A stretch of DNA of 24,000 nt from Chrysomallon squamiferum (GCA_012295275.1 CM022665.1:41964652-41988651), one strand, 5' to 3'. Positions 12,983 through 23,839 are shown, counted from the first letter of the stretch. Notes: generated by a model from the sequence alone, not told the origin. Translations and numbers: made by a program.

Positions 12983-13047
<65 letters not shown>

Positions 13048-13075
13048 AAAGAAAGAAAGAAAGAAAAACAAAAAA
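12964..13075. repeat. Inverted homopolymer T22/A43 with CTTTC/GAAAG shoulders
   Basis: Twenty-two T (12981-13002) abut 43 A (13003-13045) with nothing between. Outside, TTTTCTTTC on the left mirrors TGAAAGAAAG on the right, so the whole can fold as one A/T hairpin. It might be two retroposon tails joined head to head, a replication fold-back, or an assembly error at a homopolymer. Confidence 0.9.
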
Positions 13076-13215
13076 GAAAAATAACTAAATAAATTTCACT
13101 TTGAAAGTTTCACCCACAACAATTAAACGCCATCATCCCTTTTCTGAGATAATGGACCCGTCTCTGAACTCTGCACGCGAAAATTGGTTCAGCCATTGTT
13201 TTGTTTTTAATCATT

Positions 13216-13216
<1 letters not shown>

Positions 13217-13249
<33 letters not shown>
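13217..13249. repeat. Poly-T run, 33 bp
   Basis: Uninterrupted T33 following TCATTG. No retroposon body recognised to its right. Confidence 0.95.
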
Positions 13250-13501
13250 CACTCAGATGTTGTTTTGATGTTATTTACCTTTGATGGATATTTATCTTTT
13301 ATCATTAGAGCAAATGAAAAAGAAAGAAAAAAAAAGAAAATTAGTAAGATGAAAGCTGATCTAACTGGAAGCAATCACAATGGCTAGAGGTTAAATTCGT
13401 TTTGCTTTAATTGGTCTTTGTTGGTTAAAAAAAAAAGAAGAAGACGCTAACATAACAGAAGAAAATGAAAGAGAAAGGAAACAGAAAGGAGATAAATATA
13501 C

Positions 13502-13521
13502 AAAAAAAAAAAAAAAAAAAA
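13502..13521. repeat. Poly-A run, 20 bp, with TA-rich right flank
   Basis: A20 followed by alternating ATATATG and TTTTTAAATAT words. Confidence 0.9.
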
Positions 13522-13682
13522 TATATGTATATATATTTTTAAATATATTTTTAAAAACCAACCAAACAAAAAAAACAAAAACAGACATTGTTGTAAAATA
13601 ATAATGACATTGACAACTAGTACAGTTACAAGAACAACAGCAACGATAATAATGATAATAATACTTTTGTTCAAGAATTTAT

Positions 13683-13738
13683 TGTTGTTGTTGTTGTTGT
13701 TATTATTATTATTGTTGTTGTTGTTGTTGTTGTTGTTG
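13683..13738. repeat. Interrupted (TTG)n-(TTA)n-(TTG)n microsatellite
   Basis: A short TTA block sits inside a longer TTG array; unit switching is sharp on both sides. Confidence 0.93.
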
Positions 13739-13758
13739 CTGTTTTTGTTATTTTAATC

Positions 13759-14424
13759 TTGCTTTTCATAAAAAGTTATTATCTTCAGTCAACAAAGAAA
13801 AAAACCCAGATACCTATTAATTATATCCCTGTATGCAGTCCAATTTTACATTCACCGTGCAAACGGTGGTGTCGTACTAAAAACACGCGTGACGTCACTG
13901 CTCATTTGGTCTGGACCAAAGCCCGCCAAAACGAAAACTGCCGGAAGCTGTTTAAAGTTAGAAGCTATCGGAGCAGACGACACCACAGAAGTGCACTTCT
14001 GAACGCAATATCTTTGTCAAGTCTTAATCAAGTTGTTATCAAGATCGATGCGTTATCGCCTTCAGCTGGCCAGCCCAATTTACGTGAGAACAATACTCGC
14101 AAGTGTTTATTTTCTAAAAAGACAAAATGTCACATTAATTTTTCTATTATGAAAAGTGTTTGCGCAGAGTCACGAAATACCAAAAGTCTACGTGAACGGG
14201 CTGTTAGGAAATGTCACGCAGTATGAAGGCAGAATTACGTATTAAACACCGCTGTAAAGTGTTTGTTAGTAATTAGCATGGTTCGTGTCTGCGTGTGCGA
14301 TATTCTATATTTAGTGGTTATTTATCTTGGCACTGACTACAATTTTGTGAAACGTTATACTATAATGATACAAAATATCAGCACGGTTATGCAATTTACA
14401 CTATTTATAATGCGCACACAGATG
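13759..14424. other. Balanced-composition stretch with a 155-codon frame of doubtful reality
   Basis: A plus-strand frame runs from ATG 13759 to TGA 14224-14226 through non-repetitive sequence. The product would be very basic, with scattered Cys and many Arg/Lys, no signal peptide, no membrane segment and no domain I recognise. A frame this long can occur by chance in 24 kb at this base composition, and I see no promoter or splice context, so I do not call a gene. A second perfect CRE palindrome sits at 13890-13897. 14227-14424 is plain AT-rich sequence. Confidence 0.3.
13890..13897. promoter_or_regulatory. Perfect CRE palindrome TGACGTCA (second copy)
   Basis: Exact CREB/ATF full site, preceded by ACGCG, in a locally less AT-rich patch. 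Function is inference only. Confidence 0.3.
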
Positions 14425-14516
14425 TCAGTATAATTATTATACAAATTAAAATGTTTCTGTAATTTTTTACAAAATTCAGTATAATTATTATACAAATTAA
14501 AATGTTTCTGTAATTT
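14425..14516 (+). repeat. Perfect 41-bp direct duplication, 51-bp period
   Basis: 14425-14465 and 14476-14516 are identical over 41 bp and separated by 10 bp. Each begins TCAGTATAATTATTATA, which contains the palindrome TATAATTATTATA. No divergence between copies implies a recent duplication or an assembly duplication. Confidence 0.93.
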
Positions 14517-14842
14517 AACGTAGATGTTAATATAATAATTGAAAATATCATTAATTTACGTATACTTTTATGATGTTAAAAATATTTCATGGTTTTAACA
14601 CGATCTAGTTTCTAATTAATCTGTATGTAGGACGTACGAAATAAAAGACTACTTTAATTATCTAACCGTATCAAAAGTGTGATGTAGGTATAAAATAACA
14701 GACAAATAATTTCATCATGTGGTAATTACAACAACAACACCGGGAACATTAATACAACTACAGTTCACCGGTAGTTCTACTACGGCCACTATCATCATCT
14801 TCACTACTCTAATAATACTAATACACTTTTCTTTTTCCTTCA

Positions 14843-14877
<35 letters not shown>

Positions 14878-14885
14878 TCTCTCTC
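14843..14885. repeat. (TAC)n microsatellite running into (CT)n
   Basis: About 34 bp of TAC units change directly into a short CT run. The dispersed 32-bp word (copy 2) lies just to the right. Confidence 0.93.
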
Positions 14886-14894
14886 GTGCTTTTG

Positions 14895-14941
14895 TGTATG
14901 TTTTACAGCACAGTCTATTTTCTGCCTTGAATAAATGATCG
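14895..14941. repeat. Dispersed short repeat, copy 2
   Basis: 14910-14941 matches 10178-10209 at 29 of 32 positions, with a shared TGTATGTTT just upstream. It is bounded by a CT run on the left and an AAT array on the right. A weaker, possibly related copy may lie at about 17748-17787. Confidence 0.6.
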
Positions 14942-14944
14942 GTT

Positions 14945-14946
<2 letters not shown>

Positions 14947-14991
<45 letters not shown>
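14947..14991. repeat. (AAT)n microsatellite
   Basis: 45 bp of perfect AAT units. Confidence 0.96.
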
Positions 14992-15415
14992 CGATGCACA
15001 AAACGAAAAAGGAAAGTAAATCAAAATAAAACATGAAACCACAAAACTATTACACAAACAGAATTCAAACAAACACAAACTTCAAGCGTATTACGAACAT
15101 CAGTAACTCGAGTTCAACGACACCGCTGATGCTATTACTGACACCCACCCACACACCCGCACACAAATCCAAATCTAACTGCAGCACAGTGACAAGCGTA
15201 ATATAATCGGATGATCCATGTAAACATATTCTCGACAGGCCAACGTCAATTAAAACGTATAATTCGATCAGCAGAAAAACTGGAATGCATGATGACGTTA
15301 GTAGAACAAGCAAATTAGGCACCAATGTGTTTGTCCTTTTGAACAGCAACATGGTGGTGATTACCAGGGTTTATAATTCAGATTTACTTGCTACTGTAAG
15401 AATGAAATGAAAGTA
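14992..15415. other. Unique non-coding stretch, no gene seen
   Basis: A minus-strand frame of 95 codons (15352-15065) is hydrophobic near its start but matches no family I know and shows no K2P M1/pore-1 features. It is probably chance. Confidence 0.45.
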
Positions 15416-15627
15416 GTTCAAAGAAATGGGGTCGTTCTTGTATAGAATTCCTCAAAACAATGGCTTTTGTTCTTATATAGAATTAGTCAAAGAATGGCTT
15501 TTGTTCTTTTCTATAATTAGTCAAAGAATGGCTTTTGTTCTTTTATAGAATTCGTCAAAGAATGTTTTGTGTATTTTGTTCTTTTCTGAAATTTTTGAAA
15601 GACATGCACTTATCCTTTTATAGAACT
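15416..15627 (+). repeat. Minisatellite, 34-35-bp unit, about six copies
   Basis: Units begin at 15416, 15451, 15486, 15520 and 15554, with spacings of 35, 35, 34 and 34 bp. The core is GTCAAAGAATGG then CTTTTGTTCTT then ATAGAATT. A sixth, degraded copy starts near 15594 with an extended spacing. The middle copies are the most alike, and a seventh trace (TTCTAAGAAACGGGG) may follow at about 15650. Confidence 0.9.
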
Positions 15628-16666
<1,039 letters not shown>

Positions 16667-16870
16667 ATGGTGAAGTTAGATTTTTTACGTTTGTATCAAT
16701 AAAAAAAAACATATATATGTAATCACGTATATAGCTAAAAGATAGAGAAACAGACTGACTGACAAACAGACAGACAGAAACCTATATTGTGTCTGTATTT
16801 GTGAACATATACGTGTGTATGTGTAATCCTGCATGCATGTTTGCATGTATGTTTTTACCGATGTGTGGAT

Positions 16871-16942
16871 TATGTATGTATGTATATAAGTATGTATGTA
16901 TGTATGTATGTATGTATGTATGTATGTATGTATGTATGTATG
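16871..16942. repeat. (TATG)n microsatellite
   Basis: TATG tetranucleotide array, perfect from 16891 to 16942 (13 units). TGTATG-rich sequence spreads to both sides (16790-17000). Confidence 0.96.
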
Positions 16943-17019
16943 CATCTTTGGATGTATTGTTTGTGTGCATACATGTGTGTATATATGTATGTAATTGTAC
17001 GTATATAAAATATAAATAA

Positions 17020-18199
17020 AATTTTGAAAATATTTATGTAGACAAAAAATACATTACTGATAACAGCAATACAAAATAGAACTTTCAGAATTCTAATCGA
17101 AGATAGATTTCATAGAGAATCTACTCTGTATTTCTTAAAGAACTCAAAAATCACAGAATCCCCAAAACGTAAGAACCCAATTAACAAGACAGAATGATGC
17201 CTGACAGACAGAAACTAGCACTTCTTCCCAAGAAGCTCTCTTCAGATCGTTCTGAGAAAACTCAGACACTCTTATGCTTTTTAACAACAAAAATTAGCAC
17301 GTCTTCAAATGAAAGGATTGGCCCTTGTTGAGGAATCCCGATCTGAACAGGAACCCATATAAAAAAATGTTCAGTGCCTGTGTGTATATAAAATATTCTC
17401 GACAGCAGTGTCTAAGATGATCGCCTGAACGACTGTGGATAATTGAACGATCTAGTGTTAACAGCTTTCAGCGGTCTAATGAACAAAACGGAGAACCTGG
17501 AGGATGTTGGAAGACTTCTGTGGACTGTCTCAAACATTCAGCAACTGAGTCTGTGGATACTGGAGCATTATTTTTGCAATTAAATAATTCTGTATGTTTA
17601 ATATATGCAGAGATTAGGTAGTTACTTATGTGTGTATGTATACGTGTGTCTGTGTGTGAACGTGTGTGTTCGTGGATGTTTTTGTGAGGGTATTTTAGTG
17701 ATTTTTTTGTCCGTGTGTGTGTTATGCGTGTGTACGCATGTACGATTGTATGTACGTATCGTCTGTCATTTATTCCTGTCTGAATAAAAAAAATGGACGC
17801 TTGTTACAAAGCGCTCAACAGCATTTATGTGTGCTTTCCCATTCCAACAATCAAAGAAAGAACAAATTATCATCATTATCATCATCACTATCATTATCAT
17901 AATAACTGCTTTCTTCTGGTAAAGCTTATAGCTTTACAGAAATTACATGTCACTCTAACTTGCTTTGGCTTAGACAAACAAGAAGAATATTTCCAGAAAA
18001 CTAATCTTTAAGATGTTGACGCCGCGAATGTCTACAGAACGCTGACGACCTTGGGATAAGCAGCATCGTCTGCACACTTTATTACAGTTTTGATATACGA
18101 CGACGTCAAACATTTCAAGTACTCTGCTCAGACTGTGGTCGTCGTGAAACTGTGTGCACAGAACTCATCATTGACAGGTAGGGGGAGACAAAACAACAA
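17020..18199. other. Mostly unique non-coding stretch, no gene seen
   Basis: 17040-17600 and 18000-18190 are balanced, with no credible frame. The 14-mer ATTGGCCCTTGTTG at about 17317-17330 recurs near 20908-20921. 17625-17780 is TG-rich (TGTGTGT, TACGTATG). Confidence 0.5.
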
Positions 18200-18539
18200 C
18201 AGTGGCTGGAAGAAGAAAATAAAGAAGAAAAACAGGGAAGAAAAAAGAAGAGAAGATAGAACTAAATTAGAAGATAAAAAAAATAGAAGAAAAGAAAATG
18301 AAAAAGCTGTAAGAAATAAAAGAATAAGAAAAGCTAGAAATAAAAATGAAAAGTTAGAAGAATTAAAAAAAAAAGAGAAACTAGAAGAAATAAGAAAAGC
18401 TGGTAGCAAAAACCCCAAAACAACAACAACAAATAAAACAGCTAGAAGATAAAAAAAAGAAGAAGAAATACTAGAAGAAACAAAATAAGAAGACATAGAA
18501 GTAAAAAAAAGATGAAGAAAAGCTAGAAACAACATCCCG

Positions 18540-18570
<31 letters not shown>
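18200..18570. repeat. Purine-rich AAGA low-complexity tract ending in A31
   Basis: Irregular AGAA/GAAA/AAAA words over about 340 bp, then 31 A at 18540-18570. It gives Lys/Glu/Arg-rich plus-strand and Phe/Leu/Ser-rich minus-strand frames of 120-135 codons, which are composition artefacts. It resembles the tract at 11630-12070. Confidence 0.85.
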
Positions 18571-18572
<2 letters not shown>

Positions 18573-18835
18573 ATTTTGAAAACTTACTTGTATATAAGAA
18601 CAAAGACATAAACAACATAATAAAGAGACGTAACGTATATCAAGTGTCTGTATTATATATATGGAAGCAACGCCGAAGAATCGATCACAACAGCAAAACA
18701 ATTTAGCTGAATATCTTATTCTAAAAACTGTTTTACACTTCATCTGTATATAAGACCTCAAACAAAAATACAATAATAAGACATTTGAAAAAGTAAATAC
18801 ATAAAAATATAAAAATTAAGAGCTTATTAGCTGAA
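18571..18835. other. Stretch with a weak direct repeat, no gene seen
   Basis: About 18,580-18,625 and 18,735-18,780 share TGTATATAAGA followed by an A-rich block with AAACAA and ATAATAA words. The match is gapped and imperfect, so a degenerate duplication of about 150-bp period is possible. Confidence 0.35.
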
Positions 18836-18952
18836 TTATTATTACTGTTATTATCACTATTGTTATTGTTATTATTATTGTTGTTATTATTATTATGTTT
18901 ATTATTATTATTGTTGTTGTTGTTACTGTTATTATTATTATTTATTTATTTA
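18836..18952. repeat. Imperfect (ATT/GTT)n tract
   Basis: Trinucleotide TTA/TTG mixture with several interruptions. Unit drift continues into a T-rich flank. Confidence 0.85.
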
Positions 18953-19293
18953 CTTTAATTAAGTATTCGTTAGCTTTTTTACTTCATTTCTTCTTATGTT
19001 TCTATTTCTGTTGTTATTTATTATAACATATATTTGCACATTTTTTTTTTTGGTTTGCTGTTGTCTCTCTCCGTTTAATTTGATAAAAACTTCGTTCTCT
19101 TTTTCTTAATTGTTGTTGTTACAACTACAACTACTGCCATTATTACTGTTACAGTTAGTATTATTACTTGTTTTATCATCATCATCATAATCGTCATCAT
19201 CATTAGCATTATTTATTTACTTACTTACTTACTTAGTTACGTCCTAACTTTTCTTTTCATTTCTTACATTCTTTTCTAACATTTTAGCTAATA

Positions 19294-19330
19294 CAGCGGC
19301 ACACTGACTTACGAGTGCCCAACTTACGAG
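19294..19330 (+). repeat. Left terminal inverted repeat of the Tigger-type element
   Basis: Begins CAGCGGCACACTGACTTACG. Two TTACGAG motifs lie within it. Confidence 0.85.
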
Positions 19331-19571
19331 TTCTTCGAGTTACGAGCATACGAATGGTCGATATCTTTTGGTTTGAGTTGTGAATCAAATTCCGAGTTAC
19401 GAGCGAGCTTCAGATACGCCGCCGCTAGTTGGCGCAACGAACAACACAACATCCGGCCAGCATCCCGCGTCTCACTCGTTTACTTCACGTGGTTACCTCG
19501 CCGCGGAAGCATCTCTTTTGTGTTATTTTCGCGTTTTGTGCAGTATTTTACCAAATTTATTTTTTCTGGCC

Positions 19572-19780
19572 ATGGATCCTAAGAAAGTGAGTACAAAGGA
19601 CAGTGCTGAGAAGAAGAATCGGATGATGTCCATTGAATTAAAGCATGAAATCATAGAAAAACATGAGTGAGGTGTGCATGTAGTCGATTTGGCTAGACAG
19701 TACGAGCGTACTACTTTACGATATGTACCATACTGAAGAAGAAAGAGTCGATAAAGGCTGTATCTCCAGCCAAAGGCGTT
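19572..19780 (+). pseudogene. Tigger/TIGD-like transposase N-terminal remnant
   Basis: Starts at ATG 19572 in a good context (GGCCATGG) with MDPKKVSTKD, then RMMSIELKHEIIEKHE, the start of the CENP-B/pogo-type helix-turn-helix DNA-binding region. A TGA at 19668-19670 interrupts it. The same frame continues as GVHVVDLARQYERTT, as expected for the next helices. A one-base loss near 19715-19720 then shifts the reading, and ICTILKKKESIKAV follows in another frame from 19721. Recognisable coding ends near 19780. No second HTH domain or DDE catalytic core remains, so the protein is dead. Confidence 0.88.
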
Positions 19781-20034
19781 AAAATAATTTGTCTGATCTC
19801 CAAGATAAATACACCTTACAAAACCAATTTATTTCTTTACATTCTCTTTTATTTTGTTTTTTTATACAATATTTGTCATTTATAAACACATTTTTCTTAT
19901 TTAAAAACACGTTACAAAAAAATGGAGGGGTCTTTTGGGGGCTGGAACGGATTAATGGTATTTCAATTAATTTCATTTGGGAAAATTGATGTGATATACG
20001 AGCAGATTTTAGTTACGAGCTCGGTCACGGAACG

Positions 20035-20063
20035 AATTAAACTCGTAAGTCAAGGCATCACTG
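20035..20063 (-). repeat. Right terminal inverted repeat of the Tigger-type element
   Basis: Read inward on the minus strand it begins CAGTGATGCCTTGACTTACG, matching the left end at most positions, including TGACTTACGAGT. Confidence 0.88.
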
Positions 20064-21193
20064 TATAATGAAAAATAAAATAAAAACTATAAAATTATTC
20101 TGTGAGAACATTAATGGATGACACTGGCTTGGTCAATCGATTAATGACATTTAACAAAACTGCATTAGTGAAGAAAAAAAGAAAAGTAAAAAAGGAGAAG
20201 AAGAATAATCTTTCATTCATGGCGATTCTTCCAAAATAATTACAACATAAAAACAAAAAGAAATACTTTTATGTAAAAAGAAAAAAAAAAAAAAAAAAGA
20301 GAAAAGAAAAAAGAAATAAAGAAAGAAAAGACAAAATGAAATAAATTACAAATGATGCTAAAGAAAGACCGAAAATTCAGGCATTTGTCGGATCTTAATC
20401 GGTATATGTTCTTGTATGTGGATGCATGCGAGCTTGCGTGCGTGCGTGCGTGCGTATGCGTATGTTTTAAAAAATAATAATAAAGAAAACCAAGAAGCAA
20501 GATAAAAAGAAAAGGAGAATCAAGCAGCAGCACAGTTTTAAAAATAGAGTGTAGAAAAGTAACAAATATGGAAAGAAGAAAAAAATAATAATAAATAAAG
20601 AAAATAAAGAAATAAATAAATAAAAAACTGAAAATCGAAAAATGAAACCGTAAAAGGTCAGAAAGAGAAAATTACACGCTTAAAATAAAATGAAGAAAAA
20701 ATATTGAAGAAAAGAAAAACTAAAAAGCCAGAAAAAAAATAAATATATATATGTGAAAAGAAAACACTGAATGAAAGAAAGAATGGATCAATGAAGGAAA
20801 ACAAATTAATCAGACACGTTTTAATTTTTTTAATGTTTCTTTTTTTTTTTTCATGATGTATTAATTTCAACAAATACGCCCACTTTCCTGCTCGTAAACA
20901 TATCAGTATTGGCCCTTGTTGGCTCTCCGTACTTTGTTTCTTAAACGTAGTAGTAAAACAAACGCTATTGCCACAAAGTCTCTGCACGCTGGAACGAGAT
21001 CTGTGTAGATTAAAACTAATATTTTCTTACACAAGAGTTCAGATGTGTTTTTGTTATGTTTGAAAATAATCTCGAGTGTTGTGTTATTTGATTCAGAGTT
21101 TCTGGCGCCCCAGGGTTTCCAATAAGCAGTTCTCCAAGTAATGATTAGTTTGTTTTGAACAGGTCTTTATGGTTCACGTATGTTTAATGACAC

Positions 21194-21197
<4 letters not shown>
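20064..21197. other. Non-coding A-rich stretch, no gene seen
   Basis: 20281-20298 is an A-run, 20435-20454 a (TGCG)5 microsatellite, and 20460-20810 an A-rich/purine-rich low-complexity stretch. 20880-21180 is balanced unique sequence. The 14-mer at about 20908-20921 is shared with 17317-17330. Frames of about 100 codons on the minus strand are low-complexity translations. Confidence 0.55.

Positions 21198-21289
<92 letters not shown>
21198..21289. repeat. (TC)46 microsatellite
   Basis: Perfect 92-bp array. Confidence 0.98.
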
Positions 21290-21292
<3 letters not shown>

Positions 21293-21316
21293 CTGTGTCG
21301 CACCATTCATAAACAC

Positions 21317-21532
21317 AATAATAAAACACAACACAAATAAGACAAATAGCAGCAACAATAATAACAGTAATAAGAAAAATAAAATCATTAACAATGTAAT
21401 AATAATAACAATGACGATGTTAATGATTATGAAAATAACGATGATGGTTGTAGTGATTACGACCATGATAACGATAATAATGATGATGATGATAATAGTA
21501 ATAATAAAAAAAAAATAACAAACAACAATAAT

Positions 21533-21577
<45 letters not shown>

Positions 21578-21587
21578 AATAATAACC
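21317..21587. repeat. Compound AAT/AAC/ATG trinucleotide tract
   Basis: Irregular AAT/ACA/ATG trinucleotides, ending in a clean (CAA)n block at about 21535-21575 and a TAA tail. A 155-codon minus-strand frame rich in Ile/Val (21634-21167) is a translation of this tract and the CT array. Confidence 0.93.
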
Positions 21588-22042
21588 GATAGATTACTTT
21601 TGACAGGCAAAATGTATAAAACAAATATTGACATAATTCATCGATAATACTTTGAAACTGAACAAACTCCCTGGGTAATTTCTTTATTAAACTGTGTGAA
21701 CAACAGAACTGACAGCCCCTCGCTAAACAAACAAGAATGTGTTAATTAATGTAAATATATCAATTTACGCTGCTCGTGGTTAGTTTAGAAATGTCAGTGT
21801 TGTATTTTATTAATTCGAGAAACTGCCAGTTATATAGCTGACACGACGTTTTTCTGAGTATAATAGTTTCGTTATATGAAACCAAAATCTGACATTTTAG
21901 TTTTTGTTTTTGATGAAAAACAGATAACCAAATAAATACCACGGACCCACCCCTCTGTCAGTGTTAAAAGAAAATTAAGGTTTGATTATTAACTGGAGAG
22001 ACAGAGTGAGGAGAAAGAGATATATACAGGGAGACAGTCAGA
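21588..22042. other. Unique non-coding stretch, no gene seen
   Basis: AT-rich sequence without a credible frame, repeat or RNA gene. Confidence 0.5.
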
Positions 22043-22266
<224 letters not shown>

Positions 22267-22309
22267 AGCAAAAAATATCTAGAATATCAGAAAATACATT
22301 ATTCTTCAT

Positions 22310-22361
22310 AAAAAAAAAAAAAAAAAAAAATTAAATTTATAAAAAAAAAAAAAAAAAAAAA
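22310..22361. repeat. Two A21 runs separated by 10 bp
   Basis: A-runs at 22310-22330 and 22341-22361 flank TTAAATTTAT; TTTAA follows the second. This looks like a 31-bp tandem duplication of a homopolymer plus its flank. Confidence 0.88.
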
Positions 22362-22975
22362 TTTAACCCTTGACAGAAAATCTAGGTCGACAGTAATAAC
22401 TGCTGATTCCAAATCAAGAAGTCAACATCACTGGCATGAAGCTCCAATAAAATGTTAATCAACTGAAGTGTTTGGTTTTTTACTTCTTTTTTTTTTTCGC
22501 TTCTTCTTTTTCTCTCTCGGAGTCAATATTACCAGGAATAAAATATTTGTTTAAGAAGAGACATGTTGGAAAAAGTTAAACAATTCAGAGTCGCGATTTT
22601 ACTCTGCTGCAGATTAAATAAATAAAATATTGCTAAAATAGAAAAAAAAAAAAAAATAAAAATAAAAAAAATAAAAATAAGAGAAACAGATTGACAGACA
22701 GATAGAGAAAAAGAGAGAAACACGTACAGGCTGAAAGATAGACGAATAAACAGATTTACTGATAGAGAGAAACATATATAAATTTATGTTCGTGCATATG
22801 TGTGTATAGTTTTATGTGTGTGTGTATATATGTATGTATGTATGTATTTATGTTGTTATATATGTACATATCTACTTAAGTATCAGTCTATCTCTCTCTA
22901 CCTATCTGTCTATCTCTTTATATATCATATATATTTATTAATCTGTTTATCTATATATGTACATATGTGTGTATA
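22362..22975. other. Non-coding stretch, no gene seen
   Basis: 22641-22680 is an A-rich run with AAAAT units. 22680-22760 has GACAGACAGATAGAG words, and 22795-22960 has TATG/TATC low-complexity sequence. No gene evidence. Confidence 0.55.
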
Positions 22976-23220
22976 TATGTATGTATGTATGTATGTATAT
23001 ACGACGATGATAATGATAATGATGATGATGATGTAGTGGTGATTACAACGACGATAATGATGATAATGATAATAATAATGATAATAATAATAACAATAAT
23101 AATGTTGTTGTTGCAGTAGTAGTACGTAGGTACGTATGTATGTATATATGTATCTATGATTATATGTATGTATGTATGTATATGTGTGTGTATATATATA
23201 TATATATTTGTGTGTGTGTG
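22976..23220. repeat. TATG / GAT / TTG / TG compound low-complexity block
   Basis: TATG units (22976-23000), GAT/AAT trinucleotides (about 23003-23100), a short TTG/AGT patch, a second TATG block (about 23135-23182) and TATA/TG dinucleotides to 23220. The frames here are repeat translations. Confidence 0.9.
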
Positions 23221-23790
23221 TATTCAAGTACAACAATCTGAATTTTAGAAAGTCACATCAAGACACTGTTTCCTACAAACTTTGAATCAAATAGATATGA
23301 ACTGAATTAGAACAGATAAACATCGTGCAGTGAATTGTTCTTTTACTGCTGTTGTGACCGCTATTAACAGCTTGTCTTTCGTTTGAAGTATTTTCATGTC
23401 CAAGTGAATTGCAGTCCGTAAAGTTTTATTTCACTAACTAGGGAATAACTTCACCGGCGAAATGGCGTATCTTTTAGTTCTGCTTATACAAATTTCTCGA
23501 GGGGCGCTACATTACCGTCCTTATGGTAATGTACGCTCATTACTTATTTACCATAGTCGTTGTTCCTGTCTTTTTGATATCCCTCGTGTTCCGATAAATA
23601 AGTAATTCCAATACTCAGTGTTGTCTGAGTACATTTTCTCAGTGTTAAAGATAGTGGAAAGGATTTCGAAGAGATGGGTTTGAGAAGAGACGCAAAATTA
23701 TCAGATTAACACAGATACAGACAGATGAATGTACAAGCCATATTCGCATGCAAACCCATAGTACAAATATAAATATACATATACACAGAT
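23221..23790. other. Unique stretch containing an inverted-repeat cluster, no gene seen
   Basis: Sequence free of microsatellites between two repeat-rich blocks. It contains the inverted repeats at 23508-23631 described separately. No coding frame is recognised. Confidence 0.5.
23508..23631. repeat. Cluster of three perfect inverted repeats
   Basis: (1) TACATTACC 23508-23516 with GGTAATGTA 23525-23533, 8-nt loop. (2) ATTACTTATTTA 23539-23550 with TAAATAAGTAAT 23595-23606, 44-bp spacer. (3) TACTCAG 23612-23618 with CTGAGTA 23625-23631, 6-nt loop. All arms are perfect and the three do not overlap. Function unknown; they could be the folded part of a small mobile element or a structured transcript. 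Confidence 0.7.
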
Positions 23791-23805
23791 ACATACATAC
23801 ATACA

Positions 23806-23834
<29 letters not shown>
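23791..23834. repeat. (ACAT)11 microsatellite
   Basis: Perfect tetranucleotide array, the complement of the TATG family seen at 16871. It is flanked by CA/TA-rich sequence to about 23950 that keeps poly-Tyr/Cys/Val/Met frames open on the minus strand. Confidence 0.96.

Positions 23835-23839
<5 letters not shown>

Larger units (their letters stand above)
19294..20063 (+). mobile_element. Non-autonomous pogo/Tigger-type DNA transposon, 770 bp
   Basis: The ends are CAG (19294) and CTG (20063), flanked by TA target duplications at 19292-19293 and 20064-20065. The termini are imperfect inverted repeats sharing TGACTTACGAGT. The heptamer TTACGAG recurs inside: 19309, 19324, 19340 and 19397 on the left; 20013 (plus) and 20042-20048 (minus) on the right. 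Such subterminal words are typical transposase-contact sites. The interior keeps a transposase N-terminus from ATG 19572 but then jumps to 3' non-coding sequence, so the catalytic DDE core is deleted. At 770 bp it could move only with transposase supplied in trans. Confidence 0.92.

Noticed and set aside
15065-15352. Hydrophobic 95-codon minus-strand frame considered as the missing K2P first exon
   Set aside because: No cap-helix, pore-1 or TIG-ending sequence and no GT donor at a suitable place.
16685-17019. His-Thr-Tyr-Ile and Met-Tyr-Val-Cys repeat peptides (also at 23645-23984)
   Set aside because: Translations of the TATG/ACAT tetranucleotide arrays.
18090-18535. Lys/Glu-rich 120-codon frame, looking like a coiled coil, and its 135-codon minus-strand partner
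   Set aside because: The coiled-coil look comes from AAGA/GAAA low complexity; the non-repetitive first 35 codons match nothing.
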